Of a stretch of DNA of 64,000 bases, positions 51,900-60,735 are shown in pieces. A program made the position numbers and the translations under genes. Positions within the stretch are counted from its first letter, which is position 1, and each line of letters opens with the position of its first letter. Under the pieces are notes generated by a model that did no database searches, was not told the origin of the DNA, and saw only the letters and a program-made list of their open reading frames with translations. The DNA comes from Spirochaetales bacterium Spiro_05 (GTDB taxonomy: Bacteria; Spirochaetota; Spirochaetia; Sphaerochaetales; Sphaerochaetaceae), in assembly GCA_001603115.1 (NCBI GenBank), contig LVBG01000010.1, positions 61,717-125,716 on the forward strand, given 5' to 3'.

Positions 51900-53384
51900 A
51901 TGCAATCAATCAAAGACGTTCACCAACCGATAGAGAGAAAGGAAAAGATCCTGCAGTTTGGCGAAGGAAACTTCCTCAGGGCTTTCGTCGACTGGATGGT
52001 CGACATCCTCAATGAGAAGACCGACTTCAACGGCAATGTCGTGCTTGTCCAGCCGCTCGACCGTGGCCTTTCGGATATGATCAACGACCAGAAGGGCCTC
52101 TATACCTCCGTCCTTCGCGGTGTGCAGAATGGCAAGACGGTTGAACAGTATCGCACCATCAACTCGGTCAGCCGCTGTCTCAACCCGTACAAGGCTGAAG
52201 ACAGGGCCGAGTACCTCAAGCTTGCCGAAAGCGAGGACCTCCGCTTCATCGTTTCCAACACTACCGAGGCAGGCATCGCCTATCACAGTGGAGATAGCCT
52301 TGAGGATGAGATGCAGGTCTCCTTCCCGGCAAAGGTCTGCTCGTTCCTCTACAAACGCTACCAAGCTTTTGCAGGTGATGCAAGCAAGGGCCTGATCGTA
52401 ATCCCCTGTGAACTCATCGACAAGAACGGGGACAACCTGAAGCGGATCGTCAAGCAGTATGCCCAGGAGTGGAATCTTGAGGAAGGCTTTTCCACCTGGA
52501 TCGACGAGGCGTGCGACTTCTGCAACTCTCTGGTCGACCGCATTGTTCCCGGCTATCCGAGAGCAGAAGCAGAAGCGCTGTGCACCAAGCTCGGCTATCA
52601 GGACAATCTGCTTGACTCAGCGGAAATCTTCCACCTCTGGGTCATTGAGTGCCACAAGAACTTCCACGAAGAAGAGCTTCCGTTCAACAAGGCTGGACTG
52701 AACGTGGTCTGGACCGACGATATGAGCTTCTATCGCACCCGCAAGGTACGCATCCTCAATGGCGCACATACCATGAGCGTGCTTGCCGCCTATCAAGCAG
52801 GGCTGAACACCGTACAGGATTGCATTGCCGACAAAGCTTTGCTCTATCCCTTCATGCACAGCGGAATCTTCGAGGAGATCATCCCCTCAATGGATGGTTC
52901 GAAAGAGGAACTGGAAGCCTACGCTGCGGATGTATTGGAACGTTTTGAGAACCCGTACAACCCCCATCAGCTGCTCTCCATTTCCCTGAACTCGGTCTCC
53001 AAGTTCAAGACCCGTAATCTTCCTTCCTTGCTGGGCTACTATGAAAAGCAGGGTACACTTCCCAAACGCCTGGTCTTTGCTCTCTCCGCCCTGATCAGCT
53101 TCTACGAGGGTACCGAATTCGAGGGAGCGGCACTGAAAGGAACAAGAGGAAGTGAGACCTACCTCATCCAGGATGACAACGAGGTACTCTCCTTCTTCGC
53201 CGAACTCTACAAGCAGGGTGGAAGTGCCGAACAGAAGGCAGACCGACTTGCAAAGGCCGTACTCTCTAACCAGAAGTGGTGGGCCCAGGATCTGAGTTCA
53301 GTTCCCGGCCTCACCGATGCAGTGAAAGCCAATCTGCAGTCCATCTTCAGTGTCGGTATGACCGAGGCCCTCAAGGCCCTTTGA
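51900..53384 (+). CDS. uxaB: Tagaturonate reductase (altronate oxidoreductase)
   Basis: A 494-residue long-chain mannitol-dehydrogenase-family enzyme. ILQFGEGNFLRAFVDWMVDILN near the start, RFIVSNTTEAGIAY, and VRILNGAHTMSVLAAYQAG with the catalytic Lys/Asn/His region fit UxaB better than UxuB. It converts D-tagaturonate to D-altronate with NADH in galacturonate catabolism. AGAGGAG precedes the ATG; it follows the transporter gene by 25 bases and precedes uxaA by 12. Confidence 0.93.
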   Translation: MQSIKDVHQPIERKEKILQFGEGNFLRAFVDWMVDILNEKTDFNGNVVLVQPLDRGLSDMINDQKGLYTSVLRGVQNGKTVEQYRTINSVSRCLNPYKAEDRAEYLKLAESEDLRFIVSNTTEAGIAYHSGDSLEDEMQVSFPAKVCSFLYKRYQAFAGDASKGLIVIPCELIDKNGDNLKRIVKQYAQEWNLEEGFSTWIDEACDFCNSLVDRIVPGYPRAEAEALCTKLGYQDNLLDSAEIFHLWVIECHKNFHEEELPFNKAGLNVVWTDDMSFYRTRKVRILNGAHTMSVLAAYQAGLNTVQDCIADKALLYPFMHSGIFEEIIPSMDGSKEELEAYAADVLERFENPYNPHQLLSISLNSVSKFKTRNLPSLLGYYEKQGTLPKRLVFALSALISFYEGTEFEGAALKGTRGSETYLIQDDNEVLSFFAELYKQGGSAEQKADRLAKAVLSNQKWWAQDLSSVPGLTDAVKANLQSIFSVGMTEALKAL

Positions 53385-53396
53385 AAAGGAGAATCC

Positions 53397-54923
53397 ATGC
53401 AGACATATTCTTTTGTAAAAGTACACCCGGAAGATTCGGTGGCGGTTGCCGTCCAGAATCTTGCCGCATCCACCATTATTGAGCTTGATGGGAATTCCAT
53501 CACCCTCACCTCCGACATCCCTTTCGGTCATAAGTTTGCCATCAAGCCGATTGCCAAGGGCGAGCCGATCATCAAGTACGGCGCTCCCATCGGCTCAGCT
53601 GTTTCAGATATAGCCATCGGTGAGCATGTCCATGCTTCCAATATCAGGACGTTGCTCTCTGAGAAGGCTGAATACCACTACGACCGTTCTCTTTCCGAAC
53701 TGTTCCAAGAGAAGGCGAAAGAGCGGCAGAAAAAGTGGGAGGGGAAGGTTCCGACCATCAAGGCGTTCCGTCGTGAAAACGGGAAGGTGGGTATCCGCAA
53801 TGAGCTGTGGATTGTCCCCACGGTAGGTTGTGTGAACAAGATTGCCGAGAACCTCGTTGCTTGGGCCAATACCAATCTGGCAAAGACTGAGTTCTATGAC
53901 GGCATCCATGTATGGGCACACCCCTATGGGTGCTCCCAGCTTGGTGATGACCACGAAGCAACCCGCACCATCCTCTCCGACCTGGTCCACCATCCCAATG
54001 CGGGGGCGGTTCTGGTGCTCTCCTTAGGTTGTGAGAACAACACTCCCGAATCCTTCCGTGCCCTGGTCGGCAAGGTGGACGAGAAGCGCGTTCGCTTCCT
54101 CACCACCCAGGAAGTCAGTGACGAACTGCTGGAGAGCAAAAAGATTCTCAGCGATCTGTATGAGGTGATGATGCAGGACAAACGCGAAGAGGTAGGGATG
54201 GACAACCTGGTCGTCGGGTTCAAGTGCGGCGGCTCGGATGGACTGAGCGGCATCACCGCCAATCCGCTGGTAGGCAGGTTCTGCGATGAACTTACCGCCA
54301 TGGGAGGAACCGGCTTGCTGACCGAGGTCCCCGAGATGTTCGGCGCCGAGCAACTGCTGATGAACCGTGCAGCAAATGACCAAGTCTACGCACAGACGGT
54401 CAAGCTGATCGACGACTTCAAGCAGTACTTCGTCAAGCATGAACAGGTTGTGTATGAGAACCCTTCCCCGGGAAACAAGGCGGGAGGAATTTCCACCCTC
54501 GAAGACAAGAGCCTGGGATGCATCCAGAAGGGCGGGCAGGCCGTGGTTACCGATATCCTCGACTATGGACAGCGCGTTGAGAAGCGTGGGCTTAACCTGC
54601 TTTCAGGTCCGGGCAATGACATTGTGTCCACCACAGCCCTTACCGCTGCAGGCTGCCACATCATTCTCTTCACCACCGGTAGGGGCACCCCGCTTGGCGC
54701 TCCGGTACCGACGGTAAAGATTTCCAGCAACAGTGAACTTGCTGCAAAGAAGCCGAACTGGATCGACTTCAATGCGGGAAGATTGCTTGTTGAAGATTCC
54801 GATTCCGTACTTGCAGACTTCATCTCCATGATCAAGGATATTGCAAGTGGGGCGACGTTGACCAAGAATGAAGAAAACGGCTACGCAGAGATTTCGCTGT
54901 TCAAGGATGGGGTAATCCTCTAG
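53397..54923 (+). CDS. uxaA: Altronate dehydratase
   Basis: A 508-residue enzyme with the usual N-terminal SAF domain (about residues 1-95; IPFGHKFAIKPIAKGEPIIKYG) and C-terminal catalytic domain (NELWIVPTVGCVNKIAENL, HPYGCSQLGDDH, LGCENNTPE, GFKCGGSDGLSGITANP). It dehydrates D-altronate to 2-keto-3-deoxygluconate. Cysteines and histidines of the metal site are present. AAAAGGAG precedes the ATG. Confidence 0.95.
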   Translation: MQTYSFVKVHPEDSVAVAVQNLAASTIIELDGNSITLTSDIPFGHKFAIKPIAKGEPIIKYGAPIGSAVSDIAIGEHVHASNIRTLLSEKAEYHYDRSLSELFQEKAKERQKKWEGKVPTIKAFRRENGKVGIRNELWIVPTVGCVNKIAENLVAWANTNLAKTEFYDGIHVWAHPYGCSQLGDDHEATRTILSDLVHHPNAGAVLVLSLGCENNTPESFRALVGKVDEKRVRFLTTQEVSDELLESKKILSDLYEVMMQDKREEVGMDNLVVGFKCGGSDGLSGITANPLVGRFCDELTAMGGTGLLTEVPEMFGAEQLLMNRAANDQVYAQTVKLIDDFKQYFVKHEQVVYENPSPGNKAGGISTLEDKSLGCIQKGGQAVVTDILDYGQRVEKRGLNLLSGPGNDIVSTTALTAAGCHIILFTTGRGTPLGAPVPTVKISSNSELAAKKPNWIDFNAGRLLVEDSDSVLADFISMIKDIASGATLTKNEENGYAEISLFKDGVIL

Positions 54924-54947
54924 GACGCAACACAAAGGAGACATGAT

Positions 54948-56351
54948 ATGAAACCATTTATGGATGAAAATTTTTTGCTGCAGACCAAAACTGCACAAGC
55001 GCTCTACCACGAGCATGCCAAGGGCGAGATGATCTTCGACTATCACTGCCATCTCAATCCCAGTGAGATTGCAAACAACAAGCGCTTTACCACAATCACC
55101 GATGCATGGTTGGGCGGAGACCACTACAAGTGGCGAATGATGCGTGCAAACGGCACCGCAGAAGCTCTGGTAACCGGCAAGGATGCCGACCCCTATGATA
55201 AGTTCCTCGCGTGGGCCGCCACCATGGAGAACTGCCTGGGAAATCCCCTGTACCACTGGACCCATCTTGAACTGCAGCGCTACTTCGGGATCAAGGAAGT
55301 GTTGAACACCAAGAACGCCAAGGCTATCTATGAAGAGGCCAACCACCAGTTCAAGGTGAACGAGAATCTTTCGGTGAAGGGCATCATGAAGCAGTTCAAG
55401 GTCTACGCAGTGGGTACCACCGACGACCCGGCAGACGACTTGGCCTACCACCAGCAGATTGCCTCCCAGAAAGACTTCCCTGCGAAAGTCATCCCCTCCT
55501 TCCGTCCGGACAAGGCACTGGCCATTGAAAAGGAGACCTTCGTTTCCTACATTGAAGCCCTTGCAAAGGCGAGTGGAAAGAAGATTGAGAGGGCAACCGA
55601 TGTGGTTGATGCCCTGATCAATCGCCTCGATTTCTTTGTGAGCATGGGTTGCAAGGCCTCTGACCACGCCCTGATCACCGCGCCCGCTCTCTTCAAGAGT
55701 GAGAGCGAAGTCAATGCAATCTTTGCAAAGAAGCTTGCCGGAGCCACCCTTAGCGAAGTGGAAGTGGAAGCCTACAAGACCTTCGTACTCACCCATCTTG
55801 CGCGTGCATACGCAAAGCGGAATATCGCAATGCAGCTGCACTTTGCCTCCATCAGGGACAACAATGGCCTCATGTTCAAGGCCCTCGGACCCGATACCGG
55901 CTACGATGCCTCCCATGACAAGGAACTTGCCCAGAGCCTGAGCGCATTCCTGAACAATCTCTCCCAGACCGGCGAGGTTCCCAAGACCATTCTCTATACC
56001 CTGAATCCGAAAGACTACTATACCCTTGCAACGCTCATGGGTTGTTATCAGGATGGGATTCCGGGCAAGATGCAGCTCGGATCGGCTTGGTGGTTCGCAG
56101 ACCACAAGGATGGAATGGAAGAGCAGATGAAGCTGCTCGGCAACGTAGGCTTGCTTCCACGTTTCATCGGCATGCTTACCGACAGCCGCTCCTTCCTCTC
56201 CTACTCCCGTCACGAGTACTTCAGGAGGATTTTGTGCAATATCTTCGGCACATGGGCTGAAGAAGGGGAAATCCCCAACGATATGGATATGCTTGGCAAC
56301 GTGGTGAGAAACATCTCCTTCGGCAATGCCAAGGCATACTTTGAGGGGTAA
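54948..56351 (+). CDS. uxaC: Uronate isomerase
   Basis: A 467-residue TIM-barrel amidohydrolase-family isomerase. DYHCHLNPSEIANN (about residue 24) holds the metal ligands; AVGTTDDPADDLAYHQ, NIAMQLHFASIRDNN and TDSRSFLSYSRHEYFRRIL are family signatures. It converts galacturonate to tagaturonate (and glucuronate to fructuronate). AAAGGAG precedes the ATG; the stop is 4 bases before the iclR start, so they are coupled. Confidence 0.95.
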   Translation: MKPFMDENFLLQTKTAQALYHEHAKGEMIFDYHCHLNPSEIANNKRFTTITDAWLGGDHYKWRMMRANGTAEALVTGKDADPYDKFLAWAATMENCLGNPLYHWTHLELQRYFGIKEVLNTKNAKAIYEEANHQFKVNENLSVKGIMKQFKVYAVGTTDDPADDLAYHQQIASQKDFPAKVIPSFRPDKALAIEKETFVSYIEALAKASGKKIERATDVVDALINRLDFFVSMGCKASDHALITAPALFKSESEVNAIFAKKLAGATLSEVEVEAYKTFVLTHLARAYAKRNIAMQLHFASIRDNNGLMFKALGPDTGYDASHDKELAQSLSAFLNNLSQTGEVPKTILYTLNPKDYYTLATLMGCYQDGIPGKMQLGSAWWFADHKDGMEEQMKLLGNVGLLPRFIGMLTDSRSFLSYSRHEYFRRILCNIFGTWAEEGEIPNDMDMLGNVVRNISFGNAKAYFEG

Positions 56352-56355
56352 GGCG

Positions 56356-57144
56356 ATGGGAAAGAAAGAGACTGAGACAGGAAGCGACAAACAACAGACA
56401 AGCGGGGTCATCAGGACCATCGCAATCCTTGAGACACTATCCAGGCATCAGAGCATCAACCTGGAAAGCCTTGCCAAGGAGACCAAGTTGCCAAAAGCCA
56501 CCCTCCTCAGATTTCTTTCCACCCTGGTCTCGCTCGGCTATGTATACCGGGACCCAAGCGATCTCTACAGCCTTACGCTGAAGATGTTCAGCGTCGGGTC
56601 CCATGGCCTTGAGCATATCGACCTGATCCATGTTGCAAATCCGATCGCCCAGCGTCTCTGTGACGAGCTGGGTGAGACGGTTCACATGGGAGTGAAAGAG
56701 GATAACGAAGCTGTCTATGTACTGAAGAAGGAGTCCTCTTTCACCATCCGCATGTACAGCAGGGTTGGAAAGACCATCCCGCTCTACTGCACTGCAATCG
56801 GGAAAATCATGCTCAGTGATCTGAGTGAGGAAGAACTGAGAAAGTACCTGGAGACCATACACCTCAAACCGTTCACTCCAAACACCATCCAAGATCCGCA
56901 AAAGCTGAACGAGGAGTTGAAGCAGATCCGAAAGCAGGGGTGGGCATCAGACAACGAGGAACATGAGATGGGAACGCTGTGCCTCGGTGCTCCCATCCGC
57001 GACTATACCGGAAAGGTAGTGGCTGCGATGAGCGTCTCCTGGCCTCTGTTCAGGTTCAATCCTGAGGAGCAGAAACGCATCACATGCTCAATCACCGATG
57101 CCTGTGAAGGACTTTCCAGGCTACTGGGCTGGACAAACGTGTAG
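56356..57144 (+). CDS. IclR-family regulator, probable KdgR-like repressor
   Basis: A 262-residue protein with a winged helix (INLESLAKETKLPKATLLRFLSTLVSLGYVYRD, about residues 35-70) and an IclR effector domain (SRVGKTIPLYCTAIGKIML; LCLGAPIRDYTGKVVAAMSVSWP). It closes the uxa operon. The repeated TTTGGAAC...GTTTCAAT site before the BASS gene and between kdgK and eda would be its operator, with 2-keto-3-deoxygluconate or its phosphate as a probable inducer; both are inference. Start at 56356 follows GAGGGG. Confidence 0.88.
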   Translation: MGKKETETGSDKQQTSGVIRTIAILETLSRHQSINLESLAKETKLPKATLLRFLSTLVSLGYVYRDPSDLYSLTLKMFSVGSHGLEHIDLIHVANPIAQRLCDELGETVHMGVKEDNEAVYVLKKESSFTIRMYSRVGKTIPLYCTAIGKIMLSDLSEEELRKYLETIHLKPFTPNTIQDPQKLNEELKQIRKQGWASDNEEHEMGTLCLGAPIRDYTGKVVAAMSVSWPLFRFNPEEQKRITCSITDACEGLSRLLGWTNV

Positions 57145-57152
57145 AAGCAAAC

Positions 57153-57186
57153 GCATCCCTGAGAAATCGGGGATGTTCTTTTTCAC
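57153..57186 (+). terminator. Intrinsic terminator after the uxa-iclR operon
   Basis: CATCCC and GGGATG (57155-57174) form the stem, followed by TTCTTTTTC. Confidence 0.75.
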
Positions 57187-57222
57187 AAGGCTAGGCTACC
57201 ATCTGGGTACAGGAGGATTTCC

Positions 57223-58200
57223 ATGCAACAGATCCGATGGGGAATGATTGGATGCGGTTCAGTTACCGAGGTAAAGAGCGGACCGGGCTTTCAGAAAGCA
57301 GAAGGCTCCTCCTTGGTGGCAGTGATGCGGCGTAACGGCGATCTGGCGGCCGACTATGCACGACGCCATGGAGTGCCGAAGTACTATGATGATGCCCAAG
57401 CACTCATTGAGGATCGTGAGGTGGATGCCATCTATATAGCCACACCACCCAATTCCCACTATGACTATGTGCTTCGAGCAGCAGCATCAGGCAAGCCTGT
57501 CTACTGTGAAAAGCCTATGGGACTCAATGCAGAGCAGAGCAGGAAGATGGTCGAAGCCTGCGAAGAAGCAGGAGTCCCCCTCTTTTGTGCCTACTATCGC
57601 AGGGCCCTTCCCAAATATCTTCAGGTGAAAAAGCTCATCGATTCAGGTTCCTTGGGACCTGTTCGTTCTGTTCATATCCTGATGCAGCAGACGATCAAGG
57701 AAGAAGACTCTACGGACGGAGGCCCCTGGAGAGTCAATCCAGAGATAAGTGGAGGAGGCAAGTTCCACGATGTAGGGTCCCACGCACTCGATCTCATCGA
57801 CTGGCTCCTCGGCCCAATCGCTGAGGCCAATGGAGAGGGAGTGAACCAGAGCAGGACGTACCGAGCTGATGATATGGTCTATGGCCGCTTCCGAACCGAG
57901 TCAGGGGTAGCAGGGACGGGGCAATGGTGCTTCAACACCTACAAGGATGAAGATAGGACGGAGATCTTGTTCGAGAAAGGCAAGCTCACCTACTCGGTAT
58001 TGGATATTGCGGCACCTCTTCTTCTGGAGACAGAGGCAAAAGTACAAAGCATCGGGGTGAGTGCTCCACCCATGCATGTCGCCCAGCCCTTGATCCAAAC
58101 GGTGGTGAATCACCTGTTGGGAAAGGGTATATGTGAGAGCACAGGTGAGAGTGCGCTGCGCACCGATATCATATTGGAAAAGCTTACCGGTAAGGCATAA
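57223..58200 (+). CDS. Gfo/Idh/MocA-family oxidoreductase
   Basis: A 325-residue NAD(P)-dependent enzyme: Rossmann start WGMIGCGSVTEVKSGPGF, IYIATPPNSHYDYVLRAAASGKPVYCEKPMG (the conserved EKP), and GGGKFHDVGSHALDLIDWLLGP with the catalytic histidine region. It probably oxidises a sugar or inositol-like compound. A cupin gene starts 10 bases after its stop, so the two likely work together. AGGAGG precedes the ATG. Confidence 0.9.
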   Translation: MQQIRWGMIGCGSVTEVKSGPGFQKAEGSSLVAVMRRNGDLAADYARRHGVPKYYDDAQALIEDREVDAIYIATPPNSHYDYVLRAAASGKPVYCEKPMGLNAEQSRKMVEACEEAGVPLFCAYYRRALPKYLQVKKLIDSGSLGPVRSVHILMQQTIKEEDSTDGGPWRVNPEISGGGKFHDVGSHALDLIDWLLGPIAEANGEGVNQSRTYRADDMVYGRFRTESGVAGTGQWCFNTYKDEDRTEILFEKGKLTYSVLDIAAPLLLETEAKVQSIGVSAPPMHVAQPLIQTVVNHLLGKGICESTGESALRTDIILEKLTGKA

Positions 58201-58209
58201 GGAGAAATC

Positions 58210-58545
58210 ATGTTTGTATCCCACAGAAATGAGATAGAGAAAAAGAAGATATCTGAGACAATCACCAAGCAAGTGCTGGTTGGCCCCCAGCAGGGATGGA
58301 AAGACCATGTGATGCGTATGTTCACCTTGGAAAGGGGGGGGAAAGCTCCACATCATGCACATCCTTGGCAGCACATCATCTATGCAGTCGAAGGGGTGGG
58401 CAACTTGCTGATGGATGGGAAAGACTACCCGCTCACAGCGGGCTCGGTGGCCTATGTACCCGACGATGTCGTGCATCAGGTCTCCAATGCAGGTGATGGA
58501 AAATTCGTGTTCATCTGCATTGTTCCTGAACGGGGCGACCAGTAA
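58210..58545 (+). CDS. Small cupin protein
   Basis: A 111-residue single-domain cupin. Metal ligands are visible in KAPHHAHPWQHIIYAVEG (His, His, Gln/His) and DVVHQVSNAG (His). Size and motif resemble KdgF, which opens the unsaturated uronate ring in pectin and alginate catabolism, and the neighbourhood includes GH105, KdgK and Eda. However, general sugar-isomerising cupins look alike, and it is paired with an oxidoreductase. AAGGAGAA precedes the ATG. Confidence 0.75.
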   Translation: MFVSHRNEIEKKKISETITKQVLVGPQQGWKDHVMRMFTLERGGKAPHHAHPWQHIIYAVEGVGNLLMDGKDYPLTAGSVAYVPDDVVHQVSNAGDGKFVFICIVPERGDQ

Positions 58546-58551
58546 CAGGAT

Positions 58552-59487
58552 CTAGAAATAGCCCAAGCCCATCAGGCTTGTGATCCAGAAGAAGAGGGTG
58601 AAAAGGGAAAAGGCCGTGGTGAAGACCACGATCTGGCCGGCAAGGTCGGCATCCCCATCCATCTGTTGCGCCATCGTGTAGGAAGATACGGCTGCAGGGG
58701 AAGCGAACATCGACATCAGCAGGATGAGCTCAAGGCCACGGAATCCTGCAAGAATGGAGATGGTCACTCCCACAGCCGGCACAATCAGCAGCTTCCCCGC
58801 AACAGCCAAAATAAGACTCGCTCGGTTAGCTTTCACAGAAGTGAAGGTCACCGATGCTCCCAAGATGATGAGGGCAAGAGGGGTTGCGATGTCGGCAATC
58901 TCGATGAGTACGCGTTCCATCGCCGAGGGAAGACGAATGGACGTGATCGAACAGACCAAACCAAGAAAACCACCGATTAGAATCGGGTTGAGCAGGATTC
59001 CCTTGATGATCATCCCGAAGTTCGGTGTCTTCTTCCGGAAATACTCCAAGGCCACCACACTGGTGACGTTGACCATCGGTACAACCACTCCCACCATCAA
59101 TGAAGCAAGGCCCGCACTGGCTCCCCCAAAAAGAGCAACCGCCATCGGCATGCCGAAGAAGATGAAATTGCTTCGGCAGATGCCTTGCACCATCACCCCC
59201 CTTCTCCGGTTCTCAGGCTCGATCATCGGGATGAATACCATGAAAAAGGCGTTCATCACCAGAATTGAGAGAATTGAAAACCAAAGCAACCGAAAAGAGG
59301 TGATGGTGGCGAAATCGGTTTGGTAGATGTTTGAAAAGAGAAGTGTGGGGATGAAGACACGGAAGATGAGGTTGTTCATCTCCTTGAGTGTCTTCTGGCT
59401 GAGAAATCCTACACTCCTGAGTACATAGCCAAGGCCAATCTTGGCAAAAAGGGGAAACAAGACAGAGAAGGCTGTACCGAAAATCAT
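58552..59487 (-). CDS. Auxin efflux carrier (AEC) family permease
   Basis: A 311-residue membrane protein with about ten segments. LKEMNNLIFRVFIPTLLFSNIYQTDF near residue 35 and APLALIILGASVTF-type sequence (IATPLALIILGASV) fit the AEC family, which in bacteria moves malonate, malate or other small carboxylates. Gene neighbours are a convergent cupin and a hypothetical gene on the same strand. Substrate not readable. Confidence 0.85.
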   Translation of the reverse strand: MIFGTAFSVLFPLFAKIGLGYVLRSVGFLSQKTLKEMNNLIFRVFIPTLLFSNIYQTDFATITSFRLLWFSILSILVMNAFFMVFIPMIEPENRRRGVMVQGICRSNFIFFGMPMAVALFGGASAGLASLMVGVVVPMVNVTSVVALEYFRKKTPNFGMIIKGILLNPILIGGFLGLVCSITSIRLPSAMERVLIEIADIATPLALIILGASVTFTSVKANRASLILAVAGKLLIVPAVGVTISILAGFRGLELILLMSMFASPAAVSSYTMAQQMDGDADLAGQIVVFTTAFSLFTLFFWITSLMGLGYF

Positions 59488-59509
59488 GAACTTTCCTTAC
59501 TTGTTTCGC

Positions 59510-60619
59510 TTAGTGGTGGTCATGGTCATGATCGTGGTCGTGATGGCAGGAGCAATCCGGGCCATGCTCATGATCGTGGTCTTGATCAGCATACAAGTCC
59601 TCAAGCATCTCCATGACGATTTTTTCCATCTCCTCTTTCTGCGTCCCTTCGACCACCATGATACCTATCTGCTTGCCCATCTGGCTGAGCAGGGTGAGCG
59701 TACGCTTGCCAAAGCAGTGGATCGCCTGAGGTTTGCCCTCCTTCTCAAAAATCTCCAAGAGGCGAGCGATGAAGAGCCCATGCTCCTTCTCATAGTCCTC
59801 GACAATATAGACATCGAGGATCATATGCGACTGTGGGTCGTAGATGAGGCTGAAGATCGGATAGACCGGTCGATCGCTCTGCTTGCCCATCATCGGTTCG
59901 GGAAGCAATCCTATCATATAGTAGTAGACCTTGCCCGGCTTGGCACGCATCCGCTTGAAGGTGAGTTTTCTCTCCTCATTGGTGAAGTAGGCTTGGGGAT
60001 ACTCAAAGCCGTACGCCTCATCCTGCAGCACCTTCGATGTCACTGAAAACCCATCGCCTTCGGCTGTGATGCAGGGGATGTACTCCTTCTTCTCTTGGTC
60101 TTTCAGACCCAAGGAGTCGAGCCAAGCGGAGAAACTGCTTGCCTTGCCATGTTTCTTGAATGCGGAAAAGTACTCTTTGGCAAACAGCAGCGAGCGCATG
60201 ATGAGGATCAGGTCCTCTGTCTCCTCATCAGTGAGATACCAAGGGAATTGGTACTGCAGCTTGCTGCGGAACTGGGGAAACCCTGTTGCCCCGAAATCAA
60301 CGCCGCTCTCCTCAACTTCCTTAAGGTCGGTCGGGTCGAGTTCACTTGCATCACTTCCCAATATGGCCAGTAGGCACTCCTGTGCCTGCTGCAAATCCAC
60401 ATACTCCAGTTCGGAGGCATCATCCTCCTCCAGCGAGAGTGCAAGATAACCGGTCAGGCCCTTCTCACCACGGTAGGCAGCCAAAGCGTTCTCGACGATG
60501 GACACATAGTAGGGAACACCCTTTGTGTTGAGAACACAAATCAGGTCGTTCTCCGAAAACAGGGTGTGAAGGGATGCTTCACCATAGGCTTTGGCCAGGG
60601 AATACAGGGTCTTGTTCAT
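59510..60619 (-). CDS. Uncharacterised protein with histidine-rich tail
   Basis: A 369-residue soluble protein. The N-terminal two-thirds is mixed alpha/beta and I recognise only a loose similarity to the DUF7309/DUF6930 domain pair found in many Firmicutes (SLIYDPQSHMILDVYIVEDY and PQAIHCFGKRTLTLLSQMGKQIGI are typical of the second). It ends in a striking metal-binding-like tail (DQDHDHEHGPDCSCHHDHDHDHDHH) with two cysteines, which could store or sense zinc, nickel or copper. It lies 22 bases upstream of the AEC permease gene on the same strand. Confidence 0.6.
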   Translation of the reverse strand: MNKTLYSLAKAYGEASLHTLFSENDLICVLNTKGVPYYVSIVENALAAYRGEKGLTGYLALSLEEDDASELEYVDLQQAQECLLAILGSDASELDPTDLKEVEESGVDFGATGFPQFRSKLQYQFPWYLTDEETEDLILIMRSLLFAKEYFSAFKKHGKASSFSAWLDSLGLKDQEKKEYIPCITAEGDGFSVTSKVLQDEAYGFEYPQAYFTNEERKLTFKRMRAKPGKVYYYMIGLLPEPMMGKQSDRPVYPIFSLIYDPQSHMILDVYIVEDYEKEHGLFIARLLEIFEKEGKPQAIHCFGKRTLTLLSQMGKQIGIMVVEGTQKEEMEKIVMEMLEDLYADQDHDHEHGPDCSCHHDHDHDHDHH

Positions 60620-60735
60620 CTGATGCTCCTTTGCCCATCATACCGGAAAGGCTCTCCTTATCCAAGACAAATTCATAGGGAGGGACTTTCACTCGACGTA
60701 CAGTAGTGTATACTTCACCAAATGGGAGATGAGGC

